Positions 7,293 through 16,066 of a DNA stretch of 46,816 bases are shown piece by piece. This DNA comes from Streptomyces sp. HD. GTDB taxonomy: Bacteria; Actinomycetota; Actinomycetes; Streptomycetales; Streptomycetaceae. The stretch's first letter is position 1; every line of letters begins with the position of its first letter. The translations under genes were made by a program, and so were the position numbers. The stretch spans positions 1-46,816 of the forward strand of contig NZ_JAQMYP010000067.1 of NCBI RefSeq assembly GCF_028369295.1, in the 5' to 3' direction. The notes beneath the pieces were generated by a model. That model was not told the DNA's origin. It ran no database searches and worked only from the letters and a program-made list of their open reading frames with translations.

Positions 7293-9302
7293 ATGAGCGT
7301 TGACGGGTGGGACGAGTCGCGCGGTGACGGCGACTCGGCGACTCCTCAGGTACCGAGTCAGGGCGGACGGGCGGATCTGCCGCCGGGCGGCCCCATGGAC
7401 GACCGCACGCAGGGGCGTGTGGACAGCCGCGGTGAGGGCAGTGTCCCGGCTCAGCGCGACCGGCGTGAGGACGGTGCACTGCCGCCGCCGCGCGAGCTGC
7501 CACCGTCGGACGCCGATCTCATCGGTCGAATGCGCTCGGGCGACGACAGCGCCTACGAGGAGCTGTACCGGCGCCACGCGGGCGCGGTACGCCGGTACGC
7601 GCGCAGTTGCTGCCGTGACGGCCACACCGCGGACGACCTGACCGCCGAGGTCTTCGCCCGCATGCTCCAGGCGGTACGCGGCGGCTCCGGTCCCGAGCAC
7701 GCCGTACGCGCGTATCTGCTCACCTCGATCCGGCGGGCCGCGGCGGACTGGACGAAGTCGGCGCGACGCGAGCAACTCGTCGACGACTTCGCGGTGTTCG
7801 CCGCGCACTCCTCGCGGGTGGCCGAGGTGTCCGACGACACCGGATCCTTTGGCTCCTTCGGAGCGGGCACGGACCTGGGCGCGGACGTGCGGGCGATGCA
7901 CGAGGCCGAGCAGTCCATGGCCATGCAGGCCTTCCGGTCACTGCCGGAGCGCTGGCAGGCGGTGCTGTGGCACACCGAGGTCGAGGACGAGTCGCCGAGC
8001 GAGGTCGCCACGCTCTTCGGGCTCGACGCCAACGGCACGCGCGTGCTCGCCAGCCGCGCCCGCGAGGGCCTCAAGCAGGCCTATCTCCAGGCCCATGTCA
8101 GCGCCAGCCTCGCCAGTGACGAGGCGTGCTCCCGCTACGCCGACCGGCTCGGCGCCTACGCGCGCGGCGGGCTGCGCACCCGGGCCGAGCGGGGGCTGCG
8201 CAAGCATCTGGAGGAATGCGCCAAGTGCCGGCTGGCCGCGGGCCAGATCAAGGAGGTCGCCAGCGGGATCCCCGCCGTCGTGCCGGTCGCGGTCATCGGC
8301 TGGTTCGGTGCCGCCGGGTACGCCAAGGCGGCCGGGCTCATCGCCGGCGGTGCCGGGGCGGGTGCGGCCGGGGCTGCGGGAGCGGCCGCCGCGGCGGGCG
8401 GTGGTTCGTCGAGCGGTGCCGGCGCGGGTGCCGCGGGTGGGGCCGGGGCTGCCGGTGGCGGTTCGTCCGGTGGCGGGGGTGCCGGGGGTGGTGCGGCGGC
8501 CTCCGAGGGGCTGGGTGCGCCCTTGAAGGCCGGTATCGCGGCCGGTGTGGTCGCCGTGGGCGTGGCGGCGGCGATCGTGCTCGCGCTGGCCGGCAACGAC
8601 CAGCCGCCTCACAAGGACGACGCCAAGCAGCCGCCCGCCCCCTCCCCCATCGTCGAGGAGACGCCGACGCCCACCCCGCCGGAGAAGGAGCCCACGCCGC
8701 GGCCCCCGGCGATCGTCCCGGCCGAGAACCCTAAGCCGACCCCGACACCCACCCCGACGCCGTCCCCCACCCGGACGCCCAGCCCGGCGCCCACACCCAC
8801 GCCGCCGCCGACCCCCACTCCGACACCGACCCCGACTCCCACCCCGACGCCGCCTCCCCCGCCCGCTCCGGCCGACTACCAGTGGAGCGAGCTGTCGTAC
8901 AACGTCGTCGGCGACGGCACCGAGCCGGAGATGCGGCTCGGCGCGAGCAGCTGGGTGTGGCAGCGGCACGGCGTCTCGATCGCCGACCAGCGGTACGCAC
9001 ACGGCGTCACCGTGCACGGCCGGTCCTCCGTCACCATCGACCTCAACCGGGAGTGCTCCGCCTACAAGGCGATGGTCGGCGTCGACGACACCAACCTGGG
9101 GCTCGGCAAGTTCTCCTTCGCCGTCTACGCCGACGGCGTCCGGCTGTGGCGGTCCGGCTTGCTGGAGGGCGGGGACCCGGCGGTGCCCGTCCAGGTGAAC
9201 ATCGCCGGGCGCGAGACCGTACGGCTGGTGGTCGAGCCGCACGGCACCTTCGACAACGTGCTGCTGGCGGACTGGGCGGAGTCGAAGTTCAGCTGCGCGT
9301 AG
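7293..9302 (+). CDS. ECF sigma factor fused to anti-sigma-like zinc finger, Pro/Thr stalk and NPCBM-like domain
   Basis: The 669-aa protein begins with a polar lead (about 1-70), then ECF sigma regions 2 (about 72-145, with SAYEELYRRHAGAVRRYA) and 4 (about 210-265, with LPERWQAVLWHTEVE and SPSEVATLFGL). A zinc-finger segment follows (about 295-320, HLEECAKC), then hydrophobic and Gly/Ala-rich stretches. One clear membrane helix (about 410-433, AGIAAGVVAVGVAAAIVLAL) leads into a long Pro/Thr repeat. The final 130 residues resemble NPCBM/NEW2 carbohydrate-binding modules (RYAHGVTVHG). Sigma factors with C-terminal anti-sigma-like and sugar-binding extensions are known in actinobacteria. I infer a membrane-tethered sigma factor that senses wall or extracellular glycans directly. 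A start at 7395 is possible. Confidence 0.8.
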   Translation: MSVDGWDESRGDGDSATPQVPSQGGRADLPPGGPMDDRTQGRVDSRGEGSVPAQRDRREDGALPPPRELPPSDADLIGRMRSGDDSAYEELYRRHAGAVRRYARSCCRDGHTADDLTAEVFARMLQAVRGGSGPEHAVRAYLLTSIRRAAADWTKSARREQLVDDFAVFAAHSSRVAEVSDDTGSFGSFGAGTDLGADVRAMHEAEQSMAMQAFRSLPERWQAVLWHTEVEDESPSEVATLFGLDANGTRVLASRAREGLKQAYLQAHVSASLASDEACSRYADRLGAYARGGLRTRAERGLRKHLEECAKCRLAAGQIKEVASGIPAVVPVAVIGWFGAAGYAKAAGLIAGGAGAGAAGAAGAAAAAGGGSSSGAGAGAAGGAGAAGGGSSGGGGAGGGAAASEGLGAPLKAGIAAGVVAVGVAAAIVLALAGNDQPPHKDDAKQPPAPSPIVEETPTPTPPEKEPTPRPPAIVPAENPKPTPTPTPTPSPTRTPSPAPTPTPPPTPTPTPTPTPTPTPPPPPAPADYQWSELSYNVVGDGTEPEMRLGASSWVWQRHGVSIADQRYAHGVTVHGRSSVTIDLNRECSAYKAMVGVDDTNLGLGKFSFAVYADGVRLWRSGLLEGGDPAVPVQVNIAGRETVRLVVEPHGTFDNVLLADWAESKFSCA

Positions 9303-9308
9303 GGCGTC

Positions 9309-9404
9309 CAGGCCGGTTCAGGGCGTTCACGGTTCAGGAAGTTCAGGCCGGTTCAGGGCGTTCACGGCTCAGGAAGTTCAGGCCGGCTCAGGGCGTCCAG
9401 AACC
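9309..9404 (+). repeat. 35-bp tandem repeat, about 2.7 copies
   Basis: Two 35-bp units (9309-9343 and 9344-9378) differ at a single base and are followed by a partial, more diverged third copy to about 9404. Each unit begins CAGGCCGGTTCAGGGCG and itself contains shorter GTTCAGG/GTTCACGG echoes. The array fills the gap between the convergent sigma-factor and SARP genes, so it probably lies in one or both 3' ends. No terminator-like hairpin is evident. Confidence 0.85.
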
Positions 9405-9412
9405 GGATTCGT

Positions 9413-12400
9413 TCAGGGCCGTTCCGCTGAGGTCGGGGCCGGTGGCGTCTGTTCCGCCGGGTGGTGGAGGGCGCGTACGGCCTCGGCCAGGTCGCGCAGG
9501 ACGTCCTCCTGGGTGAGGGCGGCGCCCCGGCTGTGCTCGGCGGCGAACCAGTCGGTGCCCAGGGCGGTGCGGGCGGCGGCCTCGGTCCGCTCGGCGCGGG
9601 TGCGCTCCGGTAGCGGACGGGGATTGCCGCGGCGCCAGTGCTCCGAGGCGGCGAGCAGACGGACCGCGCGTGGATGGTCGCCGAGGCGGCCCAGCAGATC
9701 GGCCGCGGAGTCGGCGAGGGCCGCAGTGATCACATCGGCACACCCCTCCTCCACCGCCAGGTGCAGCGCGTCGGCCAGCCGGGGCAGACCCCGCGCCGGG
9801 CCCGACTCGGCCGTCACGACCATGGCGTCGAGGGCGTTCAGCATCGCGATGAACTGCGGCGGTGGCGTGCCGCGGGCGATCTCCGACCGGGCCGCCTCGC
9901 ACATCTCACGCGCGCGTGCCGAGTCCTCGTCGTCCAGCGCGATGTGGGCCCGCAACAGCAGTACGAACGCCCGTGAGTCGGCCACGCCGTACCGGTCGGC
10001 CCCGGCGCTCGCCTCGTCCAGCGCGGCCAGTGCGGCCGTACGGTCGCCCGAGCGGTAGGCGATCTCGGCGAGCCGGGCGACGAGGAACGGGGTCTCGGCG
10101 TACGCGCCCACCTCGTGCGCGAGGCGCAGCGCCTCCTCGTACTCGCTCTTGGCCTCCTCGAAGCGGCTGCGCGACATGGCCGTCTCGCCGACGGCGCTGC
10201 ACACCTGGGCCCGCATCCAGCGGTCGCCGACTCGGCGGCTGAGGACCCGCAGCTCGGCAAGGTCGTCGTCGATGCCCGCCAGGTCGCCGGGTGAGTCGAC
10301 GGCCATGTGCGTACGGAACATCAGCAGGACGCCGACCTCCCAGTCACCGCCGTGGGCACGGCAGTTGGCGACGGCGACGTCCATGTCCGCCTTGATGACC
10401 CGCGAGCTGCTCAGGAAGAAGGCGATCAACGGCCAGAGGAGCCCCGGGAGCCGTGCCGCCAGCGGGCCTCCGCGCTGGAAGAAGTCCCGCACCCGGATCA
10501 GGTAACGCCTCATCCGCTCGTCGAGCAGTGCGTCGATCGGCTCGGTCTCCGACTTCAGGAAGACATGCAGGAGTCGGAGGTTCATGCGTTGGATGTGCAA
10601 GGGGTCCTGGGGGCTGTCTTCCGGGGTGGCGAGGAAGGCGTCGATCGGGTCGGAGGAGGCAGGGGGCGCTGTGGGGGTGGTGGCGCTGTCCGTGGTGTCC
10701 GAGGCCGTCCCCAGGCGCAGGATGCGGTCGATCCAGGTCGCGCCCTCGTGGCGGTAGTTGCGAAGCCACCAGAACCAGCCCATGGCGAGGCCGATGACGG
10801 TGGCTTCCTGCTCGTCGCCTGCCATAAGGGTGCGGTCGAGGGCCGCCCGGATGTTGTCGAGCTCGGTCTCCAGGCGGGAGATCCACGGGAGTTGGCCGGC
10901 GGAACGCAGCCGTGGGTCGGCCTCCTCGACCAGTCCGCGCACCCACGCGCGGTGCCGGTGCTCGGCCGCGAGGCGCAGCTCGGGGGCCTCGGCGGCGCGC
11001 TCGACGGCGTACTCGTGGATGGTCTCCAGCATGCGGTACCGCATGCCGTCGGAGCCGTCCCGCTCGTACGGGGTGGCCACGATGAGGGACTTGTCGACCA
11101 GGGCGCCGATGAGGTCCGCGGTCGTCGGTCCCGTGCACACCGCCTCCGCCGCCGCGAGGTCCCAGCCGCCCGCGAAGACGGACACCTCGCGCAGTACCGT
11201 CCGCTCCCGCTCGTCGAGCAGTTCCCAGGACCAGTCGACCACGGCGCGCAGGGTCTGCTGGCGGGGCAGGACCGTGCGGCTTCCGGAGGTGAGAAGGCGG
11301 AAGCGGTCGTCGAGGCGGTCGGCGATCTGACGGGGGGTGAGCAGCCGTAGCCGGGCCGCCGCCAGTTCGATGGCGAGCGGCAGTCCGTCGAGGCGGCGGC
11401 AGATCTCCGCGACGGCCTCCTCGTCGCGCTGGTCGCGCAGCACCGCGTCGGCGGCGGTGCGGACGGCCGCCGCGCGCTCCGCGAAGAGTCGGTGCGCCTG
11501 GTCGGGGAGCAGGGGCTCGACCGGGCGGACCAACTCGCCGGGGACACCAAGGGGCTCGCGGCTGGTGGCGAGAACGGTGAGCCCTGGGCAGCGGGTGAGG
11601 AGGGTCTCGGCGAGGGTGGCGGCCGCGTCGATGACATGTTCGCAGTTGTCAAGGATCAGGAGTTGGCTGCGTGGGGCGCAGTACTCGATCAGCAGGGCGA
11701 TCGGGTCGTCCTGTGGGGCTGTCAGGTCGTTGGTCATGAGCACGGTCTCGCGCAGACCGAGCGCGTTGACCACCGCGCCTGGTACCGCCTCCGGCCGGTC
11801 GAGCGGGGCGAGCTCGACCAGCCATGCCTGGGGGAGGCCGGCGGCGGCTTCCTCGGCGAGGCGGGTCTTTCCAGAGCCGCCCGGTCCGGTGAGTGTGACC
11901 AGTCGTGCCCTGTGCAATTCGGAACGGATGGCGTCGAGTTCGAGTTCCCTGCCCACGAAAGAGGTAAGGCGGGGGCGGAGGTTGCCGGTGCGTTCGGGGT
12001 GGTGAGAGTGATGGGGGTGGTGAGGGGTGGGTTGCTGCGGGTGGGGCTGCTGCTGCGCGGCGGGGCTCGCCTCGCCGGTCACCGCGTGGGGCGTCCCGCC
12101 CGTCGTCTCGCCGGTCGCGTTCGTGGTCGCGGCGCGAGTCGCCTCAGCTCGTGCCGGTGTCAGCAGTTCGGTGTGCAGGGCGCGGAGTTCCGGGCCGGGA
12201 TCCGTGCCGAGGCCGTCGGCCAGGGTGTGGCGGGCGGTTTCGTAGGCGGCGAGGGCGTCCGCGGGGCGGGCCGTGTCGCGGAGGGCGCGGATGAGGAGGG
12301 CGTGCAGCGGTTCGTCGTACGGGTGCGCCTTGGTCAGTTGCCTCAGTTCGGGTACGGCGTTGTGGGCACGGCCAAGTCGCAGGTCCGCCTCGATGCGGGC

Positions 12401-12871
12401 TCGGGTCGCCTCCAGGCGTAGGGCCTCCGGGTGGGTGGCCGCGGTGGTGCGCTCGGGGAGGTCTGCCAGGGCCGGGCCGCGCCACAGGGCGAGGGCGGTG
12501 GTCAGGGTCTCGGCGGCCGTCGACGGGTCGTCTCTGTCGAGAGCCGTGGTTCCCTCGTGGACGAGGTGTTCGAAGACGAACAGGTCTACGTCGTCTCTCG
12601 TCGCCGTGAGGCGGTAGCCGCCGGGGGCGGAGGTGACGGTGTCCTTGCCGAGGGCGCGGCGTAGGCGGGCGATCAGGGCCTGGAGGGCGGCAGGGGCGTC
12701 CTGGGGTGGTGCGCCGGACCAGATCTCGTCGATCAGGGTGTCGGGGGTGGTGATGTGGCCGGGACGTAGGGCCAGGGCAGTCAGGAGGGCGCGCAGGCGA
12801 GGACCGCCGATGGGGACGACGGTGCCATGGCTGTCCTCTGCTTGGGTGACGCCCAGGATTCTGTACCGCAC
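9413..12871 (-). CDS. Large AfsR/SARP family regulator (wHTH-BTAD-NB-ARC-TPR)
   Basis: This 1152-aa regulator starts with a winged-helix DNA-binding domain (about 20-95, GGPRLRALLTALALRPG), then a BTAD (about 100-245, EALRLEATRARIEADLRLG). A His/Pro-rich linker leads to an NB-ARC ATPase with Walker A GPGGSGKTR near residue 330 and Walker B-like LLILDNCEH, then a TPR-like helical C-terminus. This is the AfsR layout, known to activate secondary metabolism. I place the start at the GTG at 12871: translation further upstream to 13003 is encoded by the intergenic repeat and has no homology value. The gene is convergent with the ECF sigma gene; its target is unknown. Confidence 0.85.
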   Translation of the reverse strand: MRYRILGVTQAEDSHGTVVPIGGPRLRALLTALALRPGHITTPDTLIDEIWSGAPPQDAPAALQALIARLRRALGKDTVTSAPGGYRLTATRDDVDLFVFEHLVHEGTTALDRDDPSTAAETLTTALALWRGPALADLPERTTAATHPEALRLEATRARIEADLRLGRAHNAVPELRQLTKAHPYDEPLHALLIRALRDTARPADALAAYETARHTLADGLGTDPGPELRALHTELLTPARAEATRAATTNATGETTGGTPHAVTGEASPAAQQQPHPQQPTPHHPHHSHHPERTGNLRPRLTSFVGRELELDAIRSELHRARLVTLTGPGGSGKTRLAEEAAAGLPQAWLVELAPLDRPEAVPGAVVNALGLRETVLMTNDLTAPQDDPIALLIEYCAPRSQLLILDNCEHVIDAAATLAETLLTRCPGLTVLATSREPLGVPGELVRPVEPLLPDQAHRLFAERAAAVRTAADAVLRDQRDEEAVAEICRRLDGLPLAIELAAARLRLLTPRQIADRLDDRFRLLTSGSRTVLPRQQTLRAVVDWSWELLDERERTVLREVSVFAGGWDLAAAEAVCTGPTTADLIGALVDKSLIVATPYERDGSDGMRYRMLETIHEYAVERAAEAPELRLAAEHRHRAWVRGLVEEADPRLRSAGQLPWISRLETELDNIRAALDRTLMAGDEQEATVIGLAMGWFWWLRNYRHEGATWIDRILRLGTASDTTDSATTPTAPPASSDPIDAFLATPEDSPQDPLHIQRMNLRLLHVFLKSETEPIDALLDERMRRYLIRVRDFFQRGGPLAARLPGLLWPLIAFFLSSSRVIKADMDVAVANCRAHGGDWEVGVLLMFRTHMAVDSPGDLAGIDDDLAELRVLSRRVGDRWMRAQVCSAVGETAMSRSRFEEAKSEYEEALRLAHEVGAYAETPFLVARLAEIAYRSGDRTAALAALDEASAGADRYGVADSRAFVLLLRAHIALDDEDSARAREMCEAARSEIARGTPPPQFIAMLNALDAMVVTAESGPARGLPRLADALHLAVEEGCADVITAALADSAADLLGRLGDHPRAVRLLAASEHWRRGNPRPLPERTRAERTEAAARTALGTDWFAAEHSRGAALTQEDVLRDLAEAVRALHHPAEQTPPAPTSAERP

Positions 12872-12983
12872 CGGGTCATTGTCCCGGGGGGCGGTTTCGG
12901 AGGCACGGGTTTTGTTGGGCGGCGGGTTGCCCGGGGAGTTGGGGGGTGGGTCCGTGGTTGCTGTGACCGTCCGGGCGCATGCC

Positions 12984-13140
12984 TGAGTTTTTTTCTCGCC
13001 CACGCCGCCCCTACCCGTCCCATCCCCAGGGGCGCTGCCCCTTCAGCCCCGGCCCTGCGGCCCTCCTGGGGGCCGCGCCCCCAGACCCCCGCATCGGCCC
13101 CTGAAGGGCCTCGTCCTCAAACGCCGGACAGGCTGAGAGA
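12984..13140 (+). repeat. Streptomyces intergenic repeat element, copy 2
   Basis: The element runs from a poly-T-containing TTTTTTTCTCGCCC block through the CAGGGGCGCTGCCCCTT and CTGGGGG/CCCCCAG hairpins to GTCCTCAAACGCCGGACAGG. It is the same family as the copies near 2222, 20022 and 22579 but lacks the long tandem tail. It lies between two minus-strand genes, downstream of the asparagine-synthase-like gene and upstream of the SARP. Confidence 0.8.
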
Positions 13141-13173
13141 TGCCGACCGGCGCTGACATGCGACCGAGCCCCG

Positions 13174-15273
13174 TTACCCCCGCCGCACCCCGGCCCCCGC
13201 CCCCAACGCCCCCCGCTGTGGCTTGATCCCCTCCGGAACCGCTCGCTGTCTCGCCGGGGTTCCGGTCCAGCAGGTGCCTCGGCGGGAGAGCAGGCGGCGG
13301 AGCCAGAGTTCCAGGGAGACGAGGTCTGCCAGGCCGTCCAGGGGCAGGGGCTCGCCCTCGGCCGCCGCGCGGAGTGCCTTGCGGACCACTCGGGCCTCCA
13401 CCAGGCCCGCCTGGGCCAGGAGCGGCGTGCCGAACAGGGCCATCAGAGAGTCCGCGGCCACTCTCAGGCCGGTTCGGGCCGCGACCGCCGTCGAGGCGTG
13501 GGACGGGGCGCCCCAGCCGAGCGGGAGGTCGGCCACTCCGGCGCCCTCCAGGACCGTACGGAGAATGGCGGCGCGTGCGCCGGGCTGGACGCGCAGGGCC
13601 TCGGGGAGGGCTCGGCAGGCGCGGACGACCTGGTTGTCGAGGAAGGGGGTGTGCAGGCGTTGGGAGCGGATCTCGGCGGCCTGTTCCAGGACGCGGATGT
13701 CGGCGGCATGGCGGGCCAGGGCCGCACGCGCGCGGTGGTCGCCGGGGCGCTGGCCGGGGCCCATGCCGTTGCGGTTCGTCGCCGCTTGCAGGCGAACCGA
13801 TACTTCAGCCAGCGCCTCGCCGGTCAGCCAGCGTGCCGCCGGGCCCGGTCTGGCCCAGGTGAGCGCGGCGAGCGACGCCCCTACGGCACCTCCGGGTTCG
13901 TCGAAGCGGCGGTCCATCAGGCGGTCGGCCAGGGACTCCAGGCCCGTCCGGTACGGGGTGCGGGCCAGCTTGCGTGCCGCGCCGTACACGCGCGCGGGGA
14001 CCAGGACCGAGCCGTCCGCCTTCGCCAGGGCCGCGACCGGGCGGACCAGGTGACGGCGTTTGCGGTCCATCAGGAGGTCCGCAAGGCGGGCCGGGTGTGC
14101 GTCCAGGACCTGGCGGGCGCCGTAGCCGGTGAAGTGGTCCGCGCTGCCCGACGCCAGGCGTGCGCGGTGCCTCGCCGCCGTCACCAGGCTCGGGCCCGGC
14201 TCGTCCGTCAGCGGGCCTTCCAGGTCGGCGTACGGCAGCGTCTCCTCGCCGCCGGTGACCACCACGTGGTGCAGACGGGGGTTGGCCGCCAAGGTGCCCG
14301 CGCGTTCCAGCTCCGCCTCGCGGCCGCCCACCGCCAGGTCGTTGAACGTGACCGCCAGCAGCCGCTCCCCCGCGCCCGTACCGTGTCCCAGCACCGTGCC
14401 CGGCATTCCCGGGAGGCCGGCGGCCAGGAGGGCGAGGGTGCCCGACGCGGGGCCCCCGGACAGGTCCGCGCCGATGCCCGGTACCGGCATCCCGCGCGCG
14501 GCACGTCGTTCGGCGGGGCCCATCCCGGGCACCGGGCCGGGATCTATGTCGGCGCCGGGGACATGGCGGGGCGCGGACAGACGCGCGCGCACCGCCTCCA
14601 CCAGGGCGTCGCGTACGGCGTCCACCGCGCTGTCCGGGTCGGCCGTGGGTGCCGCCACCGCCAGCGAGGCGACCGGCTCGTACCCGGCGATCTCGCGTGC
14701 TCCGGCGCGCAGGATCAGCGCATGCCCCGGCGGAATGCGCCGCACGCCGTCGTACGGGGTGGAGTCGTGCAGGGCCGCCGGTACGTCGGGGGCGGCGAGC
14801 AGGGCGGCGAGGTGCCCGAAGTCGAGGTTGGCCTCGATGAGGTCGGCCAGGGGGAGTGCGGCGGTCGCGTAGGCCGTGCCGCCGGCCCAAGGGGTGTAGA
14901 ACACCGGCCGGGCGCCCGCCAGGTCGCCGCACACCGTGAGCCTGCGGCCGACCTGGACGACGGCCGTGTAGCTGCCGGACCACGCCGTCAGATGCCGAAG
15001 TGCCCCTCCGCGCGCGGCGAACAGTCCGACCCGCAGCTGTTCGTCGCTCGCCCCGCACGTGCCGAGCACCGCGATCCGGGTCTGTGCGTCGGCCTTCACC
15101 ACGCGCACCTCGTCGGGGCGCCAGTCGCCGACCGCCCACAGCGGATCGGGGTCACCCCACAGGAGTTGGGACCCCACCGGGTGCACGGTCTCGCCGTCGC
15201 CGCCGGTGGCCCCCGCGGAATCGATCCCGGCGGCCACCGCGGCGGTGCTGCTCCATCCCACCAACCACCGCAT
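13174..15273 (-). CDS. Asparagine-synthase-like ATP-dependent ligase (lasso macrolactam-cyclase type)
   Basis: The 699-aa protein has an N-terminal half like the glutaminase fold of asparagine synthetase B, but the residue after the initiator Met is Arg, not the catalytic Cys, so it should not release ammonia from glutamine. The C-terminal half has an ATP-pyrophosphatase-type motif DLSGGPAS near residue 270, where the usual motif is SGGxDS, and later the conserved-looking RLHTPFLDNQVV. Such Cys-less homologues include beta-lactam synthetases and lasso-peptide cyclases. The ATG at 15273 follows GGAGG by 5 nt. No precursor peptide, protease or leader-binding gene lies nearby, so the substrate is open. 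Confidence 0.68.
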   Translation of the reverse strand: MRWLVGWSSTAAVAAGIDSAGATGGDGETVHPVGSQLLWGDPDPLWAVGDWRPDEVRVVKADAQTRIAVLGTCGASDEQLRVGLFAARGGALRHLTAWSGSYTAVVQVGRRLTVCGDLAGARPVFYTPWAGGTAYATAALPLADLIEANLDFGHLAALLAAPDVPAALHDSTPYDGVRRIPPGHALILRAGAREIAGYEPVASLAVAAPTADPDSAVDAVRDALVEAVRARLSAPRHVPGADIDPGPVPGMGPAERRAARGMPVPGIGADLSGGPASGTLALLAAGLPGMPGTVLGHGTGAGERLLAVTFNDLAVGGREAELERAGTLAANPRLHHVVVTGGEETLPYADLEGPLTDEPGPSLVTAARHRARLASGSADHFTGYGARQVLDAHPARLADLLMDRKRRHLVRPVAALAKADGSVLVPARVYGAARKLARTPYRTGLESLADRLMDRRFDEPGGAVGASLAALTWARPGPAARWLTGEALAEVSVRLQAATNRNGMGPGQRPGDHRARAALARHAADIRVLEQAAEIRSQRLHTPFLDNQVVRACRALPEALRVQPGARAAILRTVLEGAGVADLPLGWGAPSHASTAVAARTGLRVAADSLMALFGTPLLAQAGLVEARVVRKALRAAAEGEPLPLDGLADLVSLELWLRRLLSRRGTCWTGTPARQRAVPEGIKPQRGALGAGAGVRRG

Positions 15274-16066
15274 CGCCGCCTCCACAGGCTGTGGACAACC
15301 AGTGCACCGTACGAACCGGTTCACCATGCTGCCATGAAGGACGCGCGCCGGAGCGGCGACGTAGCCGCTTGTGATCCGGGAATGCGCCCTTGCCCGCGCC
15401 TCCGTGGCGAACGGAGCGCCACCCGAACCCCCGGGCGCGGCAGGCGGATCCACGCGGGCGGGACGGAGGAATCCAGCGGACGGGACGACAGGATCGGTGG
15501 AGGCGGGACAAGGTGATCGCTTGGCGACTGCGACGCGAATGCGCCCCCGATGCGCTCCCCTAAAACGCCCTTCGCGCCCTCAAGTGCCGTGGTGGGAGCG
15601 GAAATTACCCGAGAGAAGCAGGGTCGATTTTCAGCCAAATCGGCGCCGTGGCGACAGGCTCACACACGCTCCGTACAAGCCCTGCGCACTACTCGCCGTA
15701 CTCGACGTCGTGCTCGACTCGCGCGCAGTCCGGGGAACGGAGTGCGCCCCCCGGACCGTTCCGCCGCCCGCGGGGATGGAGGCGGCGGAATCCCCCAGCC
15801 CACTGGATCCAGTACAGCGGGCCGACCCACGCAAGAACCATGGAACCGCTCCCCCGGTGGCCGGAGAAGAGCGCACGGACGGGCGCACAGCCACACAGCG
15901 GGAGCACGCCACAACTGTGTGTAGGGGGTGCGTACTTGAGTGCGGACCACAATCCCGCCATCCGGAACAATGCCCCTTAACGCTTGGGATGCGGCGAACT
16001 ACGCTGGGTTTACGAATGCCGCGTGGTTATGCCAGCGCGGCAGCCGTCTGTGTCGAGGGGTGGCGC
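15274..16066. other. Long 793-bp divergent intergenic region
   Basis: I found no ORF with Streptomyces codon bias, RBS and domain features in this gap between divergent genes. A DnaA-box match, TTGTCCACA on the minus strand, lies at 15290-15298, just upstream of the ligase start. A CTTAAC-N18-TACGCT pair near 15977-16006 could be the promoter of the downstream regulator. Its length leaves room for a small RNA or a very short peptide gene that I cannot support. Confidence 0.4.

Noticed and set aside
12872..13003. N-terminal extension of the SARP to an upstream start
   Set aside because: The extra 44 codons translate the start of the intergenic repeat element; the SARP fold starts at the GTG at 12871.
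13498..15516. 672-aa plus-strand frame across the ligase gene
   Set aside because: Composition is Arg/Gly/Val shadow of the minus-strand gene, which has an excellent RBS and motifs.
13174..16066. Full lasso-peptide cluster
   Set aside because: Only the cyclase-like ligase is present; no precursor, leader-binding protein or protease was found.
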